From contig JAFATB010000001.1 of assembly GCA_019244185.1 (NCBI GenBank), forward strand, positions 1-58,824: a stretch of 58,824 nucleotides of DNA, given 5' to 3'. Made by a program: the position numbers and the translations under genes. Positions 52,420-58,824 of the stretch are shown in pieces. This DNA comes from Acidobacteriota bacterium (GTDB lineage: Bacteria > Acidobacteriota > Thermoanaerobaculia > Gp7-AA8). The first letter of the stretch is position 1, and each line of letters starts with the position of its first letter. Below the pieces are notes generated by a model, which had not been told where the DNA came from, searched no databases, and was given only the letters and a program-made list of their open reading frames with translations.

Positions 52420-53768
52420 CAAAGGATCGACATCGCGGCCACCACGACCGCCAGCACGAAGACCGCTTCGGCGTCTGGCACCTGCACGGCACGACGTACG
52501 TCCGCCTGCCGCTGATCGTGTTCAGCGGCATGCTGCTGGCGATCGTCGCGCTGACGGTCCTCTACTGGTCCGTCAAGCGGAAGCCGGACGCGAAGCTGCG
52601 CGTGAAGAACCCCGGCCAGCTCTCGGCGCTCCTGCCGTCGCTCGTCGGCCTCACGCAATCGAGCCTCGATCCCGGCAACTCCGTCGAGGTGCTGCAGAAC
52701 GGCGACGAGTTCTTCCCGCGGCTCTTCCGCGACGTCGCCGCCGCGCGCGAGAGCATCCACGTCGAGACCTACATCTGGTCCGACGGCGTCATCGCGCGCG
52801 GTCTGGCGAAGATCCTTGCCGAGAAGGCGCGGCAGGGCGTCGAAGTGCGCGTGCTCGTCGACGCGTCGGGCGGACGCTCGCTCAAAGGCGACGTGCAGAA
52901 GATGCTCGAATCCGCCGGCGCGCACGTCGGCCACTTCCACCCCATCCGCGTCAGCAACCTCGGGCGCCTCAACAACCGCGACCACCGCAAGATCTGGATC
53001 GTCGACGGCCGCATTGCCTACACGGGCGGCTACGGCATCAGCGACAACTGGAGCGGTCACGCGCAGGACAAGAAGCACTGGCGCGATACCGGCCTGCGCA
53101 TCGCCGGCCCCGCGGTCAACCGCCTGCAGGGCGCGTTCACGGAGAACTGGATCGAGGAGATGGGCGAGATCCCCGCGGGCGATCGCTACTTCCCGAAGAT
53201 CCCGCCGAGCGGCCCGACCGCGACGCACATCGCCTACACCTCGCCGAACGGCAGCATCTCGTCCGTGCAGATCCTCTACTACCTCGCCATCAAAGCGGCC
53301 AAGCGCGAGATCCTCATCCAGAATCCGTATCTGCTGCCGGACGACGACGCGATGGCCGCGCTCAAGGAAGCGGTGCGCCGCGGCGTCGACGTGCGCGTGA
53401 TGGTGCCGGCGGACCACGCGTCCGACAGCGCGTTCGTGCAGCACGCCAGTCACCACCACTTCGGCAAGCTGCTGCGCAGCGGCGTGAAGATCTGGGAGTA
53501 CCAGCCGACGCTGCTGCATCAGAAAATCCTCGTGGTCGACGGCATGTGGGCGTCGGTCGGCTCGACCAATTTCGACGAGCGCTCGTTTCAGCTCAACGAC
53601 GAGATCAACATCGGTGTCGCCGATCCCGTCGTTGCGGGACAGCTGCGCGCCGCGTTCGCGAACGACATGAAGCGCGCGGTGCAGCGGCATTACGATGAAT
53701 GGGAGCACCGTCCGCTCTGGCACAAGCTCGTGGACGGAGTGGCATACTTGGGGCACTCGCAGTTGTGA
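52416..53768 (+). CDS. cls: Cardiolipin synthase / phospholipase D-family protein
   Basis: A 450-residue protein with a basic N-terminus, one transmembrane segment (about 28-50) and two HKD motifs: DHRKIWIVDG with N-N-R-D before it (first motif) and LLHQKILVVDG followed by GSTNFDERSF (second). This is the standard bacterial cardiolipin synthase layout, condensing two phosphatidylglycerols in the inner membrane. The first HKD motif reads H-R-K rather than H-x-K with a following small residue; all catalytic H, K and D are kept. Confidence 0.88.
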   Translation: MTKDRHRGHHDRQHEDRFGVWHLHGTTYVRLPLIVFSGMLLAIVALTVLYWSVKRKPDAKLRVKNPGQLSALLPSLVGLTQSSLDPGNSVEVLQNGDEFFPRLFRDVAAARESIHVETYIWSDGVIARGLAKILAEKARQGVEVRVLVDASGGRSLKGDVQKMLESAGAHVGHFHPIRVSNLGRLNNRDHRKIWIVDGRIAYTGGYGISDNWSGHAQDKKHWRDTGLRIAGPAVNRLQGAFTENWIEEMGEIPAGDRYFPKIPPSGPTATHIAYTSPNGSISSVQILYYLAIKAAKREILIQNPYLLPDDDAMAALKEAVRRGVDVRVMVPADHASDSAFVQHASHHHFGKLLRSGVKIWEYQPTLLHQKILVVDGMWASVGSTNFDERSFQLNDEINIGVADPVVAGQLRAAFANDMKRAVQRHYDEWEHRPLWHKLVDGVAYLGHSQL

Positions 53769-53771
53769 GTT

Positions 53772-54635
53772 ATGGCAACGCTTCCCGCCGAGGGCCGCTG
53801 GTCGCTCCGGCTGTTGTCGGATGACGACGCCAAGGGGGCGCTGGAGTTTCTGCAGCGCGACCCGCTGATCAATGTCTATCTGATCGCGCGGCTGCTGGAA
53901 GAACGCTCGCTCGCGGCGACGCAGCTCGTGGTGGTGCGCTACAACGGCGCGATCGTGGTCGTGGCGTCGCTGGCGACGAACATCGTGCTGGCCGGCGATC
54001 CGGCCATGCCGCGCGAGATCACCGACAGCGCGATCGCGCTCGTCGCGGACCGCATCCTCACGCGCATGCTGCCGGTGCGCGCGATCATCTCGCCCGCGGC
54101 GCTCGTAGAGTCGCTGTGGAATCAGCTGCGGACGCGGCTCGATCCGCCGACTGTCGTGCGTCTCAATCAGCCGATCTACGCGCTCCGTCCGCGCTTCGAT
54201 TACCCCGACCTCACCGAGGCGCGCTATGCGACGATCCGCGATCTCGACGCGCTCGTGCCCGCATGCGCGGCGATGCACAAAGAGGAAGTGGGGATCGATC
54301 CGATGGAGCGCGACGCCGTCGGCTATCGCGAGCGCATCCGCGAGCTCATCGAGAAAAAACGCTCGGTGATTCGTGTGATCGACAATCGCATCGCGTCGAA
54401 ATGCGAGTATTCGGCGGTGACGAACGACGCCGTGCAACTGATGGGGGTCTGGACGAATCCGCGCTTCCGCCGCCACGGGTTGTCCCACGCGCTGCTGCGC
54501 GAGGTGTGCGGCCATCTCTCGCTTCGCGGCAAAACCGTGACGCTCTTCGTGAACGACTTCAATCGTCCCGCCATCGCCCTCTATGAATCGCTCGGATTCA
54601 CGCCGATCGGGATGAATCGCGCGCTGATCTGGTGA
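53772..54635 (+). CDS. GNAT-family acetyltransferase with DUF4081-like N-terminus
   Basis: A 287-residue protein: an N-terminal region (about 1-150) of the DUF4081 type (LRLLSDDDAKGALEFL, NVYLIARL), then a GNAT domain (about 170-287) with the acetyl-CoA motif WTNPRFRRHGLSHALLREV and NDFNRPAIALYESLGF. The acceptor is unknown. It begins 4 bp after cls and ends 103 bp before the cold-shock gene. Confidence 0.82.
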   Translation: MATLPAEGRWSLRLLSDDDAKGALEFLQRDPLINVYLIARLLEERSLAATQLVVVRYNGAIVVVASLATNIVLAGDPAMPREITDSAIALVADRILTRMLPVRAIISPAALVESLWNQLRTRLDPPTVVRLNQPIYALRPRFDYPDLTEARYATIRDLDALVPACAAMHKEEVGIDPMERDAVGYRERIRELIEKKRSVIRVIDNRIASKCEYSAVTNDAVQLMGVWTNPRFRRHGLSHALLREVCGHLSLRGKTVTLFVNDFNRPAIALYESLGFTPIGMNRALIW

Positions 54636-54701
54636 CCCGGCGCGGGCATTGCAGAAAATGCCAATGCCGCGATTGGTAAACGCGGTCTAGAGAAATGGCA
54701 G

Positions 54702-54733
54702 GACGCGCCGCGATTCACCGGCGCGGTCGGAGG
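54702..54733 (+). promoter_or_regulatory. 5'-UTR hairpin next to the csp Shine-Dalgarno
   Basis: GAC-GCGCCG (54702-54710) pairs with CGGCGC-G-GTC (54719-54728) around an 8-base loop, with one bulged G; GGAGG (54729-54733) follows at once. The position suggests temperature-sensitive control of cold-shock protein translation. Confidence 0.4.
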
Positions 54734-54738
54734 TAGAA

Positions 54739-54975
54739 ATGCCTGAGATTGGTACAGTGAAGTGGTTCAATAACGACAAAGGCTACGGCTTCATCAAACG
54801 CGCCACGGGCGAAGACGTCTTCGTGCATCACACCGCCATTCAAGCGTCGGGCTACCGCACGCTCAATGAAGGTGAACGCGTGGAGTTCGACGTCAAACAG
54901 GGACCGAAAGGCCTGCAGGCCGAGAACGTGCGCCGCGCCGATGATGGCGGCGGCCGCCACGAAGAAGCCGTGTAG
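54739..54975 (+). CDS. Cold-shock protein
   Basis: A 78-residue CSD-fold RNA chaperone: [15 protein letters not shown] (RNP1) and DVFVHHTAI (RNP2) are present, with a Gly/Asp/Arg-rich tail after residue 66. It melts RNA secondary structure. GGAGG lies five bases before the ATG. The gene has a leader of up to about 100 bases with an inverted repeat beside the Shine-Dalgarno. Confidence 0.93.
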   Translation: MPEIGTVKWFNNDKGYGFIKRATGEDVFVHHTAIQASGYRTLNEGERVEFDVKQGPKGLQAENVRRADDGGGRHEEAV

Positions 54976-55011
54976 TACACGACCTCGGAGCGGCGCTCGC
55001 CGCCGCTCCGC

Positions 55012-55185
55012 TCACTCCTCGGGACGCGGCTGTAATCCGGCCGCGAAGACCGCGCCGAGCGCACCTCCGAAGGCCACGGCCGGCAAGGCCTGTCCGTAAC
55101 CCTTCAGGGCGAGGAGCGCGGCTGCGACTCCTCCGGCGACGAGAATCAGCGAACGGAGAACGAGGTCCTGGAGATCGTGTTTCAT
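55012..55185 (-). CDS. Small hydrophobic protein (57 residues)
   Basis: The minus-strand frame from ATG 55185 to TGA 55012 encodes an amphipathic start (MKHDLQDLVLRS) and two hydrophobic helices (about 11-27, LILVAGGVAAALLALK, and 32-50, ALPAVAFGGALGAVFAAG) with a charged end RPEE. The GxxxG-like glycine and alanine use is typical of a small membrane protein. No Shine-Dalgarno is visible, but a TAGAAT box (55229-55224, minus strand) is suitably upstream. It lies 64 bp after argS. Confidence 0.5.
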   Translation of the reverse strand: MKHDLQDLVLRSLILVAGGVAAALLALKGYGQALPAVAFGGALGAVFAAGLQPRPEE

Positions 55186-55249
55186 TGGATTGTGGAGGCG
55201 GATTGGACGGCCGCCGGGCGCTCATTCTAACAGCAGCGCGCACGCGGTA

Positions 55250-57241
55250 TTACATCCGCTCCGGCACCGGGATTCCCAACAGCTCCAGCGCACCCACCAT
55301 CGTGCGGCGAAACACCTCCGCGCAGACCGCGCGCCGCTGCCGCTCCGCCGCGTCCTTCTCATTGCGGATCGGATACTTGTGGTAGAAGCTGTTGAACTTC
55401 TGGGCGAGCTCGAGCAGGTACTGCGTCACGATCGAGAGCTCGAGCGAATCGACCGCGCGCCGGATCGCCGCCGGCAACTCCGCCGACAGCCGCACCAGCT
55501 CCCACATGTCGTCCGTGAATCCCTGATTGAGCGTGAGGTCGTCGACGGCGCGATCGTCGATGCGCGGATCGATCCCTTCTTTGCGCATCTTCGCGAAGAT
55601 GTTCTGCACGCGCACGGTCGAATACTGCAGGTACGGCCCTGAATCGCCTTCGAAGCGCAGCGCTTCTTCCCAGTCGAACGCGATGACCTTGTTGCGGCCG
55701 AAGCGCAGCATGAAGTAGCGCAGCGCGCCGATGGCGACCTGCTTGCCGACGCGCTCGGCGATCGCGTGATCCTCGCCGTCTTTGAACTCGCCCGGCTCCG
55801 CGCGTTTCGCGAGGCTGTTCCGCACCGCCTCGCTCGCATTGAACTGCAGCCAGTTCAGCAGATCGTCGGCCTTCACGCCGAGACCTTTGCGTCCCGACAT
55901 CTCGACATAGGTGCGCGACGCGTCTTCCTCCGACAGCTCCATGCCCAGCGCCTTCGCGGTTGACGGCGTCAACGCCACCATCTCGTACGCGAAGTGGATC
56001 GACGCCTCCGCCGCGGCCTCGCCCGCCACTTGCCGCACGCCTTCTTTGACGACCTTCTGCAGATACGACTGCCGCGAGTCGATCACGTTGACGACGCGCG
56101 AGGCGCCGCCGAACTTCGGCGCGCGCGGATCGGTCGTGCCGTCGTGCGTCGTCTCCCAGACGATGTGCTCGCCGGCCCTGGCGAACTCCCTGTAATCGAA
56201 GGTGCGGTCGAGGCGTCCGAGCTTCCACAGCTGATACGCGATGTCTTTGCCGGTGTACGTCACGGTGCCGTTCGAGCGCACGAGGATCTTGTCGGGCTCG
56301 TTCATGCCCGCGAATTCCTCCGCCTCGTCGAGCTTCATGACCCAGCAGCCGGCGTGCTTCCCTTCGGCCTCGAGCACGACCGCGCCCGATTGCTTGAGCA
56401 GCTCGAACGCGCGGTCCCAGAAGTGAAGCGCGATGATGTCGCTCTCTTTCGGGAGCAGGTCGTACGTGATGTCGAGGCGCTGCATCGTCTTGAGATGCCG
56501 GTGCACGATGGCGCGCGCGATCGTCGCGGCCATGGCCGCGGTCTCGTTGCCGCCTTCCTCGATGCGATGGAGCGTCTCGCGCCGCCATTGCAGCGCGTCG
56601 GGATTCGCGGCGTAGTGCTGTGCCATCTGCGAATAGACGTTCCAGCAGACGTAGTCGAACGACTCGTCGCCGGGGTTCGCGATCAACGCCTCGACGTCGG
56701 CGAGCGTTTTCTGCTCCAGCTTTTCGAACGCGACCACGACGTCCGCGACCTGCACGCCGGTGTCGTCGATGTAGTTCTGCGTCTCGACGCGGTCGCCGAG
56801 CCACTTCGCGCAGCGCACGTAGGTGTCGCCGAGGACCGAGTTGCGGAGGTGGCCGATGTGCGCCGCCTTGTTGGGATTGATGTTCGTGTGCTCGACGATG
56901 ACGCGCGTGCCGGACGGCGCGGGCGGCTCCATCACGCTCTGCAGGTGCGCGGCGGTGAACGCGCCGCGGTCGAGGCGGAAGTTGAGATACCCCGCGCCTT
57001 CGACGGACACCGACGCCACGAGCAGCGGCAGGGTCATGCCGTCGGCGAGCTGCTGCGCGATCTCGCGCGGCTTGCGCTTGAGGGCCTTGGCCAGTTCCAG
57101 CGCGACCGGCGTGGCCAGGTCGCCCATGTTCAGCTTCGGCGGTGCCTGCAGGACGATCCGGTCAACAGCTTGACCAAACAGCGCGAGCACGCGCGACTGC
57201 AGCGTTTCGGTGAGGCGGGCGTGGATCTCTTCGAGAATCAT
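55250..57241 (-). CDS. argS: Arginyl-tRNA synthetase
   Basis: Class I synthetase charging tRNA-Arg. The 663-residue protein has the Arg-tRNA N-terminal domain (about 1-90), HIGH (128-131, in NKAAHIGHLRNS), QNYIDDTGVQVADVV, YTGKDIAYQLWKLG, the KMSK-equivalent MSGRKGLGVKADDL, and a DALR anticodon-binding C-terminus ending LLELAQKFNSFYHKYPI. ATG 57241 overlaps the stop of the histidine-phosphatase gene (ATGA). Confidence 0.95.
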   Translation of the reverse strand: MILEEIHARLTETLQSRVLALFGQAVDRIVLQAPPKLNMGDLATPVALELAKALKRKPREIAQQLADGMTLPLLVASVSVEGAGYLNFRLDRGAFTAAHLQSVMEPPAPSGTRVIVEHTNINPNKAAHIGHLRNSVLGDTYVRCAKWLGDRVETQNYIDDTGVQVADVVVAFEKLEQKTLADVEALIANPGDESFDYVCWNVYSQMAQHYAANPDALQWRRETLHRIEEGGNETAAMAATIARAIVHRHLKTMQRLDITYDLLPKESDIIALHFWDRAFELLKQSGAVVLEAEGKHAGCWVMKLDEAEEFAGMNEPDKILVRSNGTVTYTGKDIAYQLWKLGRLDRTFDYREFARAGEHIVWETTHDGTTDPRAPKFGGASRVVNVIDSRQSYLQKVVKEGVRQVAGEAAAEASIHFAYEMVALTPSTAKALGMELSEEDASRTYVEMSGRKGLGVKADDLLNWLQFNASEAVRNSLAKRAEPGEFKDGEDHAIAERVGKQVAIGALRYFMLRFGRNKVIAFDWEEALRFEGDSGPYLQYSTVRVQNIFAKMRKEGIDPRIDDRAVDDLTLNQGFTDDMWELVRLSAELPAAIRRAVDSLELSIVTQYLLELAQKFNSFYHKYPIRNEKDAAERQRRAVCAEVFRRTMVGALELLGIPVPERM

Positions 57242-57822
57242 GCGTGGTTCCAGACTTTCAGAATCCAGCGGTCGCCCCGCCGGATGAAGACGTTGATCGC
57301 GGCATTGTCCTGCGCGAACGAGCGCGACGCCATCACGGGCAAATCGAGCAGCGCGGTGACGGCGATGCGAATGGCGGTGCCGTGCGTGACGAAGACCGGC
57401 CGCTTCGCGTGCGCGGCCGCGGCGAACGCGCGCTCGAGTCGCGCGCGCACGACATTGTGCGACTCGCCGTTCTCGCACGCGGCATCGGGATCGGTGATCC
57501 AGCGCTCGTACGTCTCGGCGTCCGCCTGGCGGATGTCGAGGAACGAGCGCGATTCCCAGACGCCGTAGCTCATCTCGCGCAGGTCTTCGAGGACCTGCAC
57601 CTCGAGGCCGAGCAGGTCGTGAATCGCGTGCGCGGTCGTGATGGCGCGGCCGAGCGGCGAGCAGAAGAGCGCGTCCGGACGGTAACGCTGTAAACGTTCG
57701 CCGAGCGAGGCTACCTGCAGCTTGCCGCGGTCGGAGAGCTCGCTGTCTTCCCAGCCTTGCACGATTCCGGCGACGTTGTGGACGGTCTCGCCGTGGCGGA
57801 CGAGGATGATCTGCTCGCTCAC
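57238..57822 (-). CDS. Histidine phosphatase family protein (phosphoglycerate mutase-like)
   Basis: A 194-residue cytosolic protein with the catalytic RHG motif (LVRHGET, 8-14), CSPLGRAITTA, DLREMSYGVWE with the acid, and the second histidine in FVTHGTAIRI. It could be a cofactor-dependent phosphoglycerate mutase or another small-molecule phosphatase (for example of cobalamin or ribazole phosphates). The GTG start overlaps gpmI (GTGA), yet gpmI supplies a cofactor-independent mutase, so a different substrate is likely. Confidence 0.85.
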   Translation of the reverse strand: MSEQIILVRHGETVHNVAGIVQGWEDSELSDRGKLQVASLGERLQRYRPDALFCSPLGRAITTAHAIHDLLGLEVQVLEDLREMSYGVWESRSFLDIRQADAETYERWITDPDAACENGESHNVVRARLERAFAAAAHAKRPVFVTHGTAIRIAVTALLDLPVMASRSFAQDNAAINVFIRRGDRWILKVWNHA

Positions 57823-58824
57823 GAAGTCACAACCGCGGGATCGGGCACGAGCAGCGACTCGGCCGACATCTCGGCCGGCTTGTCGATGCCGAGGATCGTG
57901 AGGATGGTCGGAGCGACATTCGAGAGTACGCCGCCGCCGCGTAGCGCGCCGTAGCGCTTGCGCCGATCAGCATTCGGATCGACGAGGATGAGCGGCACGG
58001 GATTGGTCGTGTGCGCGGTATGCGGCTGTCCCGTCGCTGGGTCGAACATCAGCTCGCAGTTTCCGTGGTCGGCGGTGATGAGTGCGACGCCGTCCACCTT
58101 CGCCACGGCATCGAGGATGCGCCCGACGGCGATTTCGGTGTCGTGCACCGCCTCGACCGCCGCGTCCATCTTGCCGGTGTGCCCAACCATGTCGGGATTG
58201 GCGATGTTCATGATCACGACGTCGTACGTTTGCGACGCGACGGCGTCGACGACTTTGTCGGTGAGCTCGACGACCGACATCGCGGGCTTCAGATCGTACG
58301 TCGCGACTTTCGGCGACGGCACGAGGAGGCGCTCCTCGCCGGGGAACTGCGTGTCGGAGCCGCCGTTGAAGAAGAACGTGACGTGCGCATACTTTTCCGT
58401 CTCGGCGATTCGCAACTGGCGCAGCCCCTCGCTCGACAGAACCGCGCCGAGGTGATGGACGACCTCCTGCGGCGCGAAGAGGATCGGGAGCGTCCATTCT
58501 TCGCGATAGCGATTCATCGTCACCACGGAACAGTCCGGCCGCGCAGCTCGTGGAAATCCGGTGAAGTCGTCACTCGTGAACGCTTCCACGATCTGACGCA
58601 TCCGATCCGCGCGAAAGTTGAAGAAGATCAGCGAGTCTCCGTCGTCGACGCGACCGCGATGGGCGCCGTCCGCGCCGAGGACCGAGATCGGCTCCATGAA
58701 TTCATCGGTGACGTCCTGTTCGTAGAAACGCGCCAGGGTGCCGAGTGGATCGCCTGTCTCTGTGCCAACCCCGAGGGTCATGAGCTCGTAGCCGCGGCGA
58801 ACGCGTTCCCAACGTTTGTCGCGA
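57819..58824 (-). CDS. gpmI: 2,3-bisphosphoglycerate-independent phosphoglycerate mutase (N-terminus cut by window)
   Basis: Interconverts 3- and 2-phosphoglycerate in glycolysis. The visible C-terminal 335 or so residues begin RDKRWERVRRGYEL, a conserved GpmI stretch, and include the manganese-phosphatase motifs NFRADRMRQ, NGGSDTQFPGEERLLVPSPKVATYD (by its key residues G-G, E-R and P-S-P), NPDMVGHTG and ITADHGNCE. The N-terminal part with the catalytic serine lies beyond the window. Last gene shown in the window; overlaps the histidine-phosphatase gene. Confidence 0.94.
   Translation of the reverse strand, partial: RDKRWERVRRGYELMTLGVGTETGDPLGTLARFYEQDVTDEFMEPISVLGADGAHRGRVDDGDSLIFFNFRADRMRQIVEAFTSDDFTGFPRAARPDCSVVTMNRYREEWTLPILFAPQEVVHHLGAVLSSEGLRQLRIAETEKYAHVTFFFNGGSDTQFPGEERLLVPSPKVATYDLKPAMSVVELTDKVVDAVASQTYDVVIMNIANPDMVGHTGKMDAAVEAVHDTEIAVGRILDAVAKVDGVALITADHGNCELMFDPATGQPHTAHTTNPVPLILVDPNADRRKRYGALRGGGVLSNVAPTILTILGIDKPAEMSAESLLVPDPAVVTS

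Noticed and set aside
54649..54693. A sigma-70 promoter for csp (TTGCAG, TAAACG or TAGAGA)
   Set aside because: No pair has an acceptable spacer, so no call is made.

Overview
The window looks like chromosomal DNA of a GC-rich, Gram-negative, probably Acidobacteriota-type bacterium (inferred). The support is a carboxypeptidase-regulatory-domain TonB receptor of the Oar type, an outer-membrane lipoprotein transporter ATPase (LolD), a sulfatase-fold/TPR fusion, an FHA-GAF-PP2C protein, a large secreted protein of carboxypeptidase-regulatory modules, and frequent GTG/TTG starts. Genes are packed tightly: no stretch over about 150 bases lacks a gene. I saw no rRNA, tRNA, CRISPR array, insertion sequence or phage gene.

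Layout. 1-3086: clpC (cut by the window edge) behind lolD, divergent from a TonB receptor (3222-6197). 6235-13354: sulfatase-fold/TPR protein, phosphoesterase, a small cytosolic protein, an M20 amidohydrolase, an MBL-fold hydrolase, a FadH-like SDR, a CusF-like lipoprotein and a PilZ protein. 13373-21743: moeA divergent from a lysine/diaminopimelate operon (asd-lysC-dapB-dapA-dapD), followed without a break by a glycosyltransferase and a class I aminotransferase that may supply DapC. 21810-25162: a class A beta-lactamase-like hydrolase, an M15-type peptidase and a glutamine-synthetase-fold ligase, none with a signal peptide. This is the best candidate here for an undescribed system. 25172-26847: DoxX, an ECF sigma factor and a secreted NTF2-like protein around a 15-bp palindrome. 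26855-31000: cell-wall and signalling genes (SLT, RlpA, histidine kinase, S51-like protein, periplasmic carbonic anhydrase). 31118-39028: sucCD, then an RlmD-type methyltransferase, ComEC, a small zinc-motif membrane protein, MiaA and a TPR/SLH-like protein. 39037-42666: a hypothetical protein, the FHA-GAF-PP2C phosphatase and an MFS exporter. 42663-47632: three uncharacterised secreted proteins and a UPF0158 protein. 47667-53768: an amino-sugar recycling operon (murQ-anmK-nagA-nagB) running into an EEP-family phosphatase and a cardiolipin synthase. 53772-58824: a GNAT protein, a cold-shock protein, a 57-residue membrane protein, argS, a histidine phosphatase and gpmI (cut by the window edge).

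Two window-wide properties stand out. At least ten genes have a TANNNT box ending only 6-9 bases before the start codon and no upstream Shine-Dalgarno sequence, which predicts leaderless mRNAs. At two divergent junctions (moeA/asd and UPF0158/murQ) the opposing -10 hexamers share one TA dinucleotide, giving symmetric bidirectional promoters. Within operons, thirteen gene junctions use 4-base stop/start overlaps (ATGA, GTGA or TTGA), suggesting translational coupling.
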